Shown here piece by piece: positions 44,210-51,640 of a DNA stretch of 64,000 bases; the first letter of the stretch is position 1, and every line of letters begins with the position of its first letter. The stretch comes from a virus. Under the pieces are notes generated by a model. It was not told the origin of the DNA. It was given only the letters and a program-made list of their open reading frames with translations, and ran no database searches. The translations under genes were made by a program, and so were the position numbers. The stretch is taken from positions 62,001 through 126,000 of the IMG/VR virus record IMGVR_UViG_3300035684_000001; one strand, written 5' to 3'.

Positions 44210-45757
44210 ATGAAATACAATCCGATCGCCAAACAAAACCAAATTAGTTGCGGGACTGGAAATGTTGCGGTAATTACCGGGTGGACGCCAGCACAAGTTA
44301 TAAAGGAAAAATTAAGTCTGCAAGACTACGGGGCGATCGGGCAACTGTATTCCCCCACTCGCGGTATTAATTTTTTGGTAAAGAACTTGTTGGCAAATCC
44401 TCAAATTAGGCATTTAGTATTGCTCAGCGCTACTGAAGCAGACAGAAACAGCGGCGCAATCGAAGTTTTTTTGTGGTTTTTACACTATGGATGCGAGAGA
44501 GGAGTTACAGATTTAGGACAAAAAGCATGGGTTATTAACTGCAACTGCAAAGAAAATAAGGATAGCAACAATTTATCTTTTCAGGGTAAGGGTTACATAG
44601 ACGCTGAAATTCCTGAACCGGATTTAAATTTGCTCAGAAAATCTCTGTCATGGGTCGTTGTCAGCAAAATCCAAGATTGCATTAACGAGGTGTGGGGTGT
44701 GCCAAAGAATACTGTACCTTGGGGGCTACCCAAAAATTATCCGGCTCCAGAACAAGAAGTGCCAAAAGTTATCCCGGGCGATCGGTACGGGCATCGGATT
44801 GAAGGCAAAACAATTGCCGAAACGTGGGTAAAGATCGTCCACCGCATTAAAACCACGGGAACTGTTAGACCAACAGGTTATGACGGTCACTGGCAAGAGT
44901 TAATTGACTTAATGGCGATCGTCACCGACGAACCCAAAGAATTCTATTTCCCAGAGCCGAATTACCTGTCGTGCGATCGCGCTTTTGTTGAAAAATATCG
45001 ATCGCAAATTTTAGAAGATACGCCCTACGAGGAAGGTGTTAAATATACCTACGCGCAGCGGATGCGGTCGTGGTTTGGATGTGATCAGATTGAAGAAGTT
45101 ATCAACAAGCTAATTAAAGAGATTGACGCAGCAAGTGCTGTAATTAGCTTGTGGGATTCAGGCGGGAATCTTTATAGAAGACCTGATGGTTCTTCCGATC
45201 ACCAGCACAGCGGTAGCCCTTGTTTAAATCAAGTTTGGGTGCGAGTCGTCAATGATGAAATGTCGATGACAGCGATCTTCCGCAGTAACGATATGTTTAG
45301 TGCATGGCCGGCTAATGCTATGGGGTTGCGGGCGTTGCAGCAACACATTCGAGACGAAATAGCTGGGCGATCAAGTTACGACTTAAAAATGGGACCGCTA
45401 ATCACTATCAGTCAAAGCGCTCATATTTACAGTGACTGCTGGGACTACGCAGATAAATTGATTACAGAACACTACGATCGCCTCGCAAAGAAAGAAGCGA
45501 GATCGTTTGCAGACCCTATTGGGAGTTTTTTGATATCAGTAAATAACAAAAACCAGTTAATTGAAGTCGAACACATTTCACCGAGTCCAGGTGATGAACC
45601 TCTTCAGTTTTTTGCTGGAAAAGACCCACAGGAGTTGGGTGTTCAAATCCTGAAAGCTTGCCCCGGAATACTAGCTTCCCATTGCTTGTACTTAGGAATT
45701 CAACTTAAAAAAGCATCCCAGTGTGCAATGAACGGGCTATCTTACACCCAAGAATAA
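44210..45757 (+). CDS. Thymidylate-synthase-like protein with N-terminal DUF4346-type domain
   Basis: 515 residues. Residues about 1-150 resemble the DUF4346/MtrA-like domain found fused to ThyA-like proteins in cyanobacteria and archaea. Residues about 190-515 show a ThyA-like fold: GSPCLNQVWVRV provides the candidate catalytic cysteine and FRSNDMFSAWPANAMGLRAL corresponds to the ThyA RSxD substrate-binding motif. Such proteins may methylate or hydroxymethylate dUMP or a related pyrimidine; the exact product cannot be read from sequence. The leader contains AAACACAAAACAAA. The MazG-like gene follows after three bases, suggesting a nucleotide metabolism operon. Confidence 0.8.
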   Translation: MKYNPIAKQNQISCGTGNVAVITGWTPAQVIKEKLSLQDYGAIGQLYSPTRGINFLVKNLLANPQIRHLVLLSATEADRNSGAIEVFLWFLHYGCERGVTDLGQKAWVINCNCKENKDSNNLSFQGKGYIDAEIPEPDLNLLRKSLSWVVVSKIQDCINEVWGVPKNTVPWGLPKNYPAPEQEVPKVIPGDRYGHRIEGKTIAETWVKIVHRIKTTGTVRPTGYDGHWQELIDLMAIVTDEPKEFYFPEPNYLSCDRAFVEKYRSQILEDTPYEEGVKYTYAQRMRSWFGCDQIEEVINKLIKEIDAASAVISLWDSGGNLYRRPDGSSDHQHSGSPCLNQVWVRVVNDEMSMTAIFRSNDMFSAWPANAMGLRALQQHIRDEIAGRSSYDLKMGPLITISQSAHIYSDCWDYADKLITEHYDRLAKKEARSFADPIGSFLISVNNKNQLIEVEHISPSPGDEPLQFFAGKDPQELGVQILKACPGILASHCLYLGIQLKKASQCAMNGLSYTQE

Positions 45758-45760
45758 AAA

Positions 45761-46096
45761 ATGCAATCGATTATATCTGAAATCGAACAAGAAAGAAAAA
45801 GGCAAGACTTGAAATTTGGAACACCGCCGAGATCGCGCAAACCTGCGCTTTATTTGGCTGTTTTGATGGAAGAAGTGGGCGAAATTGCTAGAAGCATACT
45901 TGAAGGGGATAGCGATAACTACCGCATTGAACTAATTCAAGTAGCTGCTGTAGCTGTAGCAGCGCTCCAAGATTTCGATTACGGTAATTCGACGTATGCA
46001 ATAGAATCTATTTGCAAACCTATTGTTTATCGAAATGATAAATTGACTTACTGTTGTGAAATGGTGGGCGATTGCGTACAATATGAGTTTTTCTAG
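45761..46096 (+). CDS. MazG-like nucleotide pyrophosphohydrolase
   Basis: 111 residues. ERKRQDLKFG, LAVLMEEVGEIARS and ELIQVAAVAVAALQ provide the EExxE and downstream acidic/helical motifs of the all-alpha NTP pyrophosphohydrolase fold. The family hydrolyses (d)NTPs to the monophosphate; in phages it may adjust nucleotide or ppGpp pools. Its start is three bases after the ThyA-like gene stop. The last 30 residues are less conserved. Confidence 0.8.
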   Translation: MQSIISEIEQERKRQDLKFGTPPRSRKPALYLAVLMEEVGEIARSILEGDSDNYRIELIQVAAVAVAALQDFDYGNSTYAIESICKPIVYRNDKLTYCCEMVGDCVQYEFF

Positions 46097-46105
46097 TGAA
46101 TTGTG

Positions 46106-46114
46106 TGATATAAT
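46106..46114 (+). promoter_or_regulatory. Extended -10 promoter (TGaTATAAT)
   Basis: Lies 39 bases before the ParB-like gene, with the leader GTAGAAACAAAAACAATG. An ATG in the leader (46134) is not used by a long frame. Confidence 0.6.
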
Positions 46115-46152
46115 TGTTGTAGAAACAAAAACAATGAATCACGCACAAAATC

Positions 46153-46494
46153 ATGAAAAATTTACTCCCGATGATTGTTGCAGTTAAAAGAATTGTATTT
46201 GACAATTCTACGCCTGAATCGAAATTTTCGGAAAACAATCTGAAGTATGCGGCTGAATATAGCTTGCAAATAGGTGGGTTTATGATTCCTCCAACCTTAT
46301 TAAGAGAGGGGACAGAAATAAACCCTTCTTACCGCGTTTTAGCCGGACATTTCCAGTGCTACGCAGCATTGAGAGCATATAAGCTTGATCCACTACGCGG
46401 TGAGACTATTCCCGCGATCGTCATCCGAAAAGATGACCCAAATCTGGAGATTTTACTGCATCAATTGAACTACATCAACTATAGCGACAGTTAG
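46153..46494 (+). CDS. ParB/sulfiredoxin-like domain protein
   Basis: 113 residues. IPPTLLREG, YRVLAGHFQCYAALRAY and IPAIVIRKDD line up with the ParB N-terminal core (a VxxGxxRxxAA motif in which Arg is replaced by Gln). No helix-turn-helix or dimerisation domain follows, so it is unlikely to be a full partition protein. Small stand-alone ParB-like proteins of phages and plasmids can be CTP-dependent switches or nucleases. Monocistronic, with an extended -10 promoter and its own terminator at 46511. Confidence 0.65.
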   Translation: MKNLLPMIVAVKRIVFDNSTPESKFSENNLKYAAEYSLQIGGFMIPPTLLREGTEINPSYRVLAGHFQCYAALRAYKLDPLRGETIPAIVIRKDDPNLEILLHQLNYINYSDS

Positions 46495-46510
46495 TAGTTA
46501 ATCTGACATT

Positions 46511-46548
46511 AAAAAGCCCTTGGAACTAAAAATCCCAAGGGCTTTTTG
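46511..46548. terminator. Bidirectional intrinsic terminator
   Basis: AAAAAGCCCTTGG pairs with CCAAGGGCTTTTT around a short loop. It serves the ParB-like gene and the convergent 81-aa gene. Confidence 0.85.
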
Positions 46549-46574
46549 CTGTGCTTAATTTTAGGTTACTTTAA

Positions 46575-46820
46575 TCATTTTTGCCCGATCACTCGCAACA
46601 CCCGTCGAGCTTCGCCAAATCCCGACTTTTCCTCAATTTTTTCGCGAGTCATCGGGCGATTCTCGATTTCAGGCCGTTCTACCTCGCGTGATCGCATAAA
46701 TTGTAGCTGGTCGTCTGTGGGTAAAATCATTAGTAGTTTGATGGACTGCTGATTTTCCGCTTGAGCGCTACTCTTGACTTGGTAGCCCACGATCATATGT
46801 AAAAGACGAGAGATTGACAT
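46575..46820 (-). CDS. Hypothetical 81-aa protein
   Basis: Starts MSISRLLHMIVGYQVKSS, with a charged helical second half (MRSREVERPEIENRP). No family is recognised. It shares the convergent terminator at 46511. No clear Shine-Dalgarno sequence precedes the start. Modest confidence that it is expressed. Confidence 0.5.
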   Translation of the reverse strand: MSISRLLHMIVGYQVKSSAQAENQQSIKLLMILPTDDQLQFMRSREVERPEIENRPMTREKIEEKSGFGEARRVLRVIGQK

Positions 46821-46914
46821 AGCCCGTAGTTTAGGCGAAAAAGCAAATCAAAATGCTCTACCGCCGGACAAAAACAAGTAACAGCACAAAAATGTCAATC
46901 TCACAATAAAAGAA

Positions 46915-46940
46915 GGGGCGATCGTGTTTACGATCGCCCC
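46915..46940. terminator. Terminator hairpin built on a HIP1-like core
   Basis: GGGGCGATCG pairs perfectly with CGATCGCCCC around TGTTTA, with T-rich flanks on both strands. It lies 25 bases past the stop of the Acb2-like gene. Confidence 0.8.
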
Positions 46941-46965
46941 CTCTTTTTATTACATCAACCTACCA

Positions 46966-47253
46966 TTAATCCTTGTCGCGTTCTGAGGTAGTTGGCGGAA
47001 ACAAATCGCGGTAAGAAATTCCCACACGTTCGTAGCAAACAGCAGCGTTGGCTAACATTCTGACTTTCTGAATCTCCCGTAGTATTGTTGTCAATTCTGC
47101 GGGGTTTTTGATAACGCCAGCTAAGCGCTTTACGTAGGCTAGCGAAGCTTCGTTCACCACTATGTGCAGTTCTTGTTCGGCGTCGCTGTTAAACGGGTGG
47201 TAGGAGAATAACTTTTCAAGCTTTCGTAAGAGTTCAGTATTGTCTTCTGGCAT
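46966..47253 (-). CDS. Candidate Acb2-like (DUF7681-type) protein, possible anti-CBASS sponge
   Basis: 95 residues from the ATG at 47253; a TTG eight codons earlier is less likely because AGGA lies just after it. The core reads LFSYHPFNSDAEQE, then a helix, P-E, a second helix and RMLANAAVCYE. This follows the pattern FxYHPP...P.xRExxLA...VMWANAAIA that I recall for small phage proteins grouped with the Acb2/Tad1 hairpin family. Acb2 proteins bind cyclic oligonucleotide signals and block CBASS immunity; length and hairpin architecture agree. Activity is an inference, since the ligand-binding residues cannot be verified here. Monocistronic with a strong terminator. Confidence 0.55.
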   Translation of the reverse strand: MPEDNTELLRKLEKLFSYHPFNSDAEQELHIVVNEASLAYVKRLAGVIKNPAELTTILREIQKVRMLANAAVCYERVGISYRDLFPPTTSERDKD

Positions 47254-47338
47254 ACGATTTTTGCAATTCCTATTCAAAGACTACAGATGCGTTTTGTTCC
47301 CGAATTGAAAGATTATTTTTTGGGCGATCAACGTAATA

Positions 47339-47347
47339 TGGTATTAT
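47339..47347 (+). promoter_or_regulatory. Extended -10 promoter (TGgTATTAT)
   Basis: Located 26 bases before the ATG at 47373. This favours that start over the GTG at 47355, which lies only eight bases after the box. Confidence 0.5.
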
Positions 47348-47372
47348 ATCACAAGTGAAAGCAATTAGGTAT

Positions 47373-47639
47373 ATGAATATCATCCATTTCAACCTAAACG
47401 ATCAAGTTAAAGTTAAGCTCACCAAAACCGGAAGAAAATATTTGAAACAAAAAAATGTTAAATTGGCGACAGACAAAGAGGGTTTTTTAACTTTGTCTCT
47501 ACAAGAATTTGCGGGAATATTTGGTGACGCCTTGCAGTTACCAACATTTAATCCGCCTGTTGAGCCAAATATTATTTTGATAGTGGATCAGGAATTAACA
47601 TCAAAAAGTCCAAATCAAGTGAAGGCGGAAAAACCATGA
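47373..47639 (+). CDS. Hypothetical 88-aa protein
   Basis: Starts MNIIHFNLNDQVKVKLT. It is basic in the first half (KTGRKYLKQKNVKL) and Pro-rich after residue 60. No family is recognised. Its TGA overlaps the ATG of a 44-aa frame (ATGA), indicating a small operon driven by the extended -10 promoter at 47339. Confidence 0.65.
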   Translation: MNIIHFNLNDQVKVKLTKTGRKYLKQKNVKLATDKEGFLTLSLQEFAGIFGDALQLPTFNPPVEPNIILIVDQELTSKSPNQVKAEKP

Positions 47640-47770
47640 ATTATGACGAAAACAGTTTGGAGCAAGAGTTTCAGCTTTATAGTGCTATTTTGGATATTGA
47701 AACAACACTAAACGAGTTGAACGAGCTTATGCCAGCGGATATCGTAACCACGATCAACCTCAAAGCCTGA
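47636..47770 (+). CDS. Hypothetical acidic 44-aa protein
   Basis: MNYDENSLEQEFQLYSAILD and an acidic helical continuation ending TTINLKA. The start overlaps the previous stop by ATGA, the typical sign of translational coupling, which supports a real gene despite its size. No family is recognised. Confidence 0.6.
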   Translation: MNYDENSLEQEFQLYSAILDIETTLNELNELMPADIVTTINLKA

Positions 47771-47787
47771 TTCCTTCGTTGACCTAT

Positions 47788-47985
47788 ATGCCAAGTCTGT
47801 ACCCAAGTTTGATGTCAGATTTTATAATTCATATCACAAAAAATAATTGGCATCTTTTAAATAAAAACGATCGCGTTGCTATTAAAAACGAGGTGCAGTT
47901 GGCAATCGCAACTGAAAACCTAAAAATGAACTGCAATTTGCAAACTTGGAAAAGTTTCAATTATTGGCTTGCTGCAAAAATTTAA
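47788..47985 (+). CDS. Hypothetical 65-aa protein
   Basis: From the ATG at 47788 (a TTG lies three codons earlier): MPSLYPSLMSDFIIHITKNN, with two Trp-containing helices and the end NYWLAAKI. It follows the 44-aa frame by 17 bases and is probably in the same transcript. No family is recognised. Confidence 0.5.
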   Translation: MPSLYPSLMSDFIIHITKNNWHLLNKNDRVAIKNEVQLAIATENLKMNCNLQTWKSFNYWLAAKI

Positions 47986-48054
47986 GTTTTAATTAGTGAT
48001 CGCCCGTGTTAGCATCTATGGTAACTACAGGCTTTCACAATATTTCCTAAAACT

Positions 48055-48261
48055 ATGCCAGTGTTTGATGATGCCGAATCTCAAAAAAGTTACGAAGCCC
48101 GCAGAACAACCCCACCACCACTGCCCGATCCAAACAGGGAAAGAAGCAGATTGGAATGGTTAGCGCTTCCTGTCGGTTTGCAGCCATACCCTTTTGATGC
48201 CAATTTGCAAGAATTCAAAGACTGGTTTAAGCAAAAATATGGAAAAGACGCAACATTTTAA
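48055..48261 (+). CDS. Hypothetical 68-aa Pro-rich protein
   Basis: MPVFDDAESQKSYEARRTTP and a PPPLPDP segment, then a Trp-rich helix ending KQKYGKDATF. No family is recognised. It is followed by a terminator at 48346. No clear Shine-Dalgarno sequence. Confidence 0.55.
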   Translation: MPVFDDAESQKSYEARRTTPPPLPDPNRERSRLEWLALPVGLQPYPFDANLQEFKDWFKQKYGKDATF

Positions 48262-48345
48262 GCAGACGATCGTGCTAAACTCTAAGTGATGAGGCTATTC
48301 TCGGGAAGCTTAGCCTCCTCGCCAACACCCATGTTAAGACTGTAG

Positions 48346-48380
48346 AAGCGCTGAAATCCTTGTGATGTTAGCGCTTTTTT
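48346..48380 (+). terminator. Intrinsic terminator
   Basis: AAGCGCT pairs with AGCGCTT across a 17-base loop, then TTTT. A second inverted repeat (GAGGCT/AGCCTC) lies just upstream at about 48290-48316. Confidence 0.6.
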
Positions 48381-48410
48381 GTTGTGGAAGTGGAACGGGC
48401 GATCAAAGTG

Positions 48411-48773
48411 TTAAGCGCCCCTTCTGAATTTTTGGTGAATTCGCATCTCTAGTGCCTGAATGACGACCATGTACCGAAAATCCAGATCGGCTTCAAGCTC
48501 CCCCTCCTCTTCCCCTTCATCATTAACTTTCTGTGACTTTGGATTTGCTGTATAACGCCCAAATTCCATGTTCATATTAGCGTAAGCTTTTAGTAAGTTT
48601 GCAGCGCTAGCATTAGGGTTTTTCAATATTTCACGAGCGCGATTATATGGCATTTTTTTACCAAATATTTGACCATTAGAAATAAAAAGACCGATCGCGC
48701 AAGGGACGCCGATCGAATCGAACAATCAAGCGTAGCGTTCAACAACAATTGGATCGCGGATCATGACTTCCAT
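48411..48773 (-). pseudogene. Gene interrupted by an in-frame TGA
   Basis: Reading on the minus strand from the ATG at 48773 gives MEVMIRDPIVVERYA, a TGA at 48726-48728, then in the same frame LFDSIGVPCAIGLFISNGQ and a continuous acidic protein to 48411. The sequence looks coding on both sides of the TGA. The downstream part could still be made from an ATG at 48653 (MPYNRAREIL, 80 residues). Its start overlaps the stop of another minus-strand frame (TGATG). The protein is not recognised; the organisation resembles phage head-tail connector genes, as a guess only. Confidence 0.5.
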
Positions 48774-48931
48774 CACAAATTGCGTTTAAGCTGCACTGGC
48801 CCAGCCACGTCCAAAAAGCAGCTATCGCCTACCGCGATTTCACTGGATCGGAACCCAGCGCTGGTGCTGCCCCAGTTCGCTGCTAGTTTGATTTTAACAA
48901 AAGCTTGCTCGATCTCCCGGAACGCATCCAC
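48773..48931 (-). pseudogene. Truncated upstream partner of the interrupted gene
   Basis: The frame encodes DAFREIEQAFVKIKLAANWG, then VGDSCFLDVAGPVQLKRNL and a TGA that overlaps the next ATG. Upstream the frame closes at a TGA near 48950 without a credible start or ribosome binding site, so this is probably the 3' remnant of a longer gene. No similar frame is seen between 48955 and 49110, which otherwise holds only the promoter region of the exoribonuclease gene. Confidence 0.4.
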
Positions 48932-49131
48932 TTCGTCGTCGCGCCCACATCCTCAACCATATTTTTAGCCTTACCAAGTTTTGGGCGATTAGTTCCGTAC
49001 TTTGGGCTAACCGAATCCAAGTAGTTGAGCTAACTCCAGATTGTGATTGCATTTGCCACCATATCAACCCCGCTGCTCACGACGAATGTCCAACTCAGAG
49101 TACAATAAGCCTAATCTTCTTTGTTCATAAT

Positions 49132-49686
49132 ATGGAATATTACCTAGATACTGAGTTTATTGAATTAAGCGAAAATAAAACAATCGACTTTATCTCGATT
49201 GGAGTTGTAGCAGGGGATGGACGGGAATATTACGCAATCAGCGAAGAATTTGATGCAAGTACAGCCTCTGAATGGGTTGTGGAAAATGTATTGAATAAAT
49301 TGCCACCACGTCCAGGCTTGTTCAAATCTACAGAAGTGTCACTTCGACAGCGATACGAATCAAAAGCCTGGAAATCGCGAAAAAGAATAAAAAAAGAACT
49401 TTTGGATTTTATTGTTCCAGACGAAAATGGGATTGAGTTTTGGGCAGGTTGGGCCTCTTATGACTGGGTAGTGTTTTGCTGGATATTTGGCTGTATGATC
49501 GATCTCCCCAAAGGCTACCCCAATTATTGTAATGATGTAATTCAGTGGATGAATCAACTGGGGTTAAAACGAGAAGATCTACCATCAGAACCAAAAGACG
49601 CTCACAATGCACTAGCTGATGCTCGATGGGTGAAACAGGCTTACGATGCACTCAAAAAATATGACAATAATGTATACAACTTTTAG
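49132..49686 (+). CDS. 3'-5' exoribonuclease, DEDDh type (Rv2179c-like)
   Basis: 184 residues. The RNase-T-like fold is supported by LDTEFIE (first acidic pair, residues about 5-11), ISIGVVAGDG, WASYDWVVF (second acidic site) and HNALADARWV (His and last Asp). This arrangement matches the small polyadenylate-specific exoribonucleases found in mycobacteria and phages. It probably degrades or processes RNA in the infected cell. A TACAAT box lies about 30 bases upstream; monocistronic. Confidence 0.85.
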   Translation: MEYYLDTEFIELSENKTIDFISIGVVAGDGREYYAISEEFDASTASEWVVENVLNKLPPRPGLFKSTEVSLRQRYESKAWKSRKRIKKELLDFIVPDENGIEFWAGWASYDWVVFCWIFGCMIDLPKGYPNYCNDVIQWMNQLGLKREDLPSEPKDAHNALADARWVKQAYDALKKYDNNVYNF

Positions 49687-49775
49687 CGCAATGAGTTAAT
49701 AATAGTGCATTGTTATTTTTTCAGCATCTTGCAAAGTAAACAAATGGGCGATTTCCCAATTTTCGCCTGTCTTGT

Positions 49776-50294
49776 TTATACATCTTCAAAAATAAATTGT
49801 TGTATACCAGAAAGTGAAAAAAGTCCAGACTGTGTTTTGCCACTAACAAATAAAGAGTAATTACAACTATTTTCATCCCAATTTTGTACGAATGCTACAT
49901 AGTCAACATCTAGAATTTTTTCGTGTAACGGATTCATCCGCCAACGACAGCACTGCGACACTTTTTGTACTGCTTCTGCCAGCGACAGCACTTCAGGAGT
50001 TAAAAATAAAGTAAAATCAGCATAACCCGAAGAATGCACAGTACCGCTAACTCTGCGTTTTACAGAAAGTTTCAACGAGTATAGTTTATTAAAAAGTTCT
50101 ACCTCTAATAGAATAGTTCCAACGAAATATTCATACGATTTTTCGTTTAAACCCTCTAATGCAGCAGCACATTTAAAAGCACTTGGATCGAAATCAAAAA
50201 ATATCAAACGATTGTTAACGCGATTAACATTGTAGAGATGCGCTGCTATTTTTTCAGCAATTTGCTCAGACTGTAGTATGACGACTTTTTTCAT
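49776..50294 (-). CDS. Hypothetical 172-aa protein with a domain shared with the 61708 gene
   Basis: Starts MKKVVILQSEQIAEKIAAHL. The first 60 residues (EKIAAHLYNVNRVNNRLIFF, FDPSAFKCAAALEG) align with the 72-aa product at 61708-61926. The remaining 110 residues are beta-rich and unassigned, with CCRWRMNPLHEK near residue 115. No family is recognised. A TATAAT on the minus strand at 50317-50322 is the likely promoter. Confidence 0.7.
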   Translation of the reverse strand: MKKVVILQSEQIAEKIAAHLYNVNRVNNRLIFFDFDPSAFKCAAALEGLNEKSYEYFVGTILLEVELFNKLYSLKLSVKRRVSGTVHSSGYADFTLFLTPEVLSLAEAVQKVSQCCRWRMNPLHEKILDVDYVAFVQNWDENSCNYSLFVSGKTQSGLFSLSGIQQFIFEDV

Positions 50295-50419
50295 TTTTTT
50301 CTATTGATTTATTAAAATTATATACGATCATTTGTAATGCTCAACTAACTTGACACAAAAAAACATCTCTCAATCATTATCCGATTGAGAGATGTTAGTA
50401 GCGAAATCACTAGATATTG

Positions 50420-51223
50420 CTAATCAAAATTATCAATGAAACAGCCGCAACCACCAAGTGCCTCAAAATCAAAGGAAAGCTGCAAGGGAGCTGACTGTAT
50501 TTCCTCCCTGAACGCTTTAAGAGTAAGACCTTTAGTTACTCCATTTTTTGTGCGCCGCAAGATACCGACTGAATCATTATTTATCGATTGCAAAAACTCT
50601 TGTTCTTGTTGTTCGTGGTGCGCGTAAACATCTGGTAGATATTTTAATAAATTTCGGTAGTGTTTTAACCCTGCTTTCGTGCAAAAGCCACCACAATTGG
50701 CATGAGCAAAGCCCATGTCGTAAAGCCTAGGTTGCTTAAGGTTGTTCAGTTTGAGTTGGCGGTTAATTTCTTGCTTGTCTACCCAGCGATCGCCCCAGCA
50801 GAGTGGAGCTTCTACCTGGAATGGGTGCCAGTTTTTGGAGATCGCCTCCATCCGTTCCAACTCTTCAAATCCAATTCCAAAGTATAAAACCGTGTCATCA
50901 GGTGAAAAGTTAGCATTGATCCAATTTTCGCAAGGTTTAACCTTAAGCTCGATCGAGCAATCAGATGCGCGATGATTAATAAATCGTTTTTCATTAAAGA
51001 TATCCCACGGATTCCGACCGTCTTTAACTTTGATCAACTGACCACCAACGTTTTTCGCTGCTTCTTCTAAAAATCGGTAGTTGTCGGGGTCTTCGATAGT
51101 CGTGTCCGCAAAGACTAGCCACAAGTTATCTGTGCCAAACTTCTGAGCTATTATCTTAGCGGCAAACCATGAAGCTTTGCCGCTTGAAAAAAACACTACG
51201 TGGTTTTGTGTTGGTGCTGACAT
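50420..51223 (-). CDS. PAPS reductase-like adenine nucleotide alpha hydrolase
   Basis: 267 residues. The N-terminal PP-loop is SSGKASWFA (variant of SGGKDS), followed by LVFADTTIEDPDNYRFL as in PAPS reductase/ThiI/MnmA-like enzymes. Cysteines occur in CGGFCTKAG (about 176-184) and CGCF at the end; these could bind a metal cluster or act in sulfur transfer. Phage members of this family are usually annotated as PAPS reductase but may instead modify nucleic acids. A TATAAT lies at 51257-51262 with an A-rich leader. Confidence 0.8.
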   Translation of the reverse strand: MSAPTQNHVVFFSSGKASWFAAKIIAQKFGTDNLWLVFADTTIEDPDNYRFLEEAAKNVGGQLIKVKDGRNPWDIFNEKRFINHRASDCSIELKVKPCENWINANFSPDDTVLYFGIGFEELERMEAISKNWHPFQVEAPLCWGDRWVDKQEINRQLKLNNLKQPRLYDMGFAHANCGGFCTKAGLKHYRNLLKYLPDVYAHHEQQEQEFLQSINNDSVGILRRTKNGVTKGLTLKAFREEIQSAPLQLSFDFEALGGCGCFIDNFD

Positions 51224-51256
51224 TGTTTTGTGTGTTGATTATTATTCAATACAACA

Positions 51257-51262
51257 ATTATA
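51257..51262 (-). promoter_or_regulatory. -10 box for the PAPS-reductase-like gene
   Basis: TATAAT on the minus strand, 34 bases upstream of the start, followed by ACACACAAAACA, the leader type shared by accessory genes. Confidence 0.55.
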
Positions 51263-51331
51263 CTACGAATGTAGTTAAATTGCTGTCAATAATTAACTAA
51301 ATTATTTTTGTTTACAACCTTTAAAATGATT

Positions 51332-51433
51332 TTATCTGCTAGAAGATCCCATTGATGATTCTAAAAAAATAATCCTACCAAGGATCGAACTTATTGACGA
51401 CTGAATCTCGGTTGATATTGAAAGATTAACCCC
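51332..51433 (-). pseudogene. C-terminal relic of a second spike gene
   Basis: The minus strand encodes GVNLSISTEIQSSISSILG, RIIFLESSMGSSSR and a stop. This aligns along about 33 codons with the end of the 1,468-aa spike (VNLSIISEIQLSIGSIL, LESSTNSSSR). The relic ends exactly where the transposon-like sequence begins, and no upstream part of it is found beyond the element. Confidence 0.8.
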
Positions 51434-51640
51434 TTGACACTCTTCGGCCTAAAGGTGCGAGGATTCTTTCTTCATAGGGACACCAATGCGTTTACCCTCA
51501 GAAAGCTTCTTGACCGTATGTCCTACGGCTGCAACCACCGCGTCGAGATACTCTTTGACAACACTTGTTTGATATTTACGATTACCGGGTTTGACAGACT
51601 AGCACGATCGGCGTCTTGTTTGGGAAGCCTCAAGTTAAGC
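51434..51640 (-). ncRNA. Putative omega RNA region of TnpB
   Basis: In this family the guide (omega) RNA overlaps the 3' end of tnpB and runs to the element right end. The 51434-51640 stretch has that position. It also contains a tnpB relic, so the functional RNA end is uncertain. Confidence 0.3.
51449..51602 (-). pseudogene. Relic of a second tnpB 3' end
   Basis: The minus strand encodes NRKYQTSVVKEYLDAVVAAV, GHTVKKLSEGKRIGVPMKK and SSHL then TAG. This matches the end of the intact TnpB (AAVGHTVKMLGEGKFVGIP). The two sites are about 177 bases apart with roughly 80 percent identity by eye. Confidence 0.7.

Noticed and set aside
46915-46940. Possible HIP1-based operator
   Set aside because: Flanking T-rich tracts and position after a stop codon fit a terminator better.
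48669-48968. 99-aa + strand frame
   Set aside because: The minus strand across the same stretch encodes more convincing protein remnants with a TGATG overlap.
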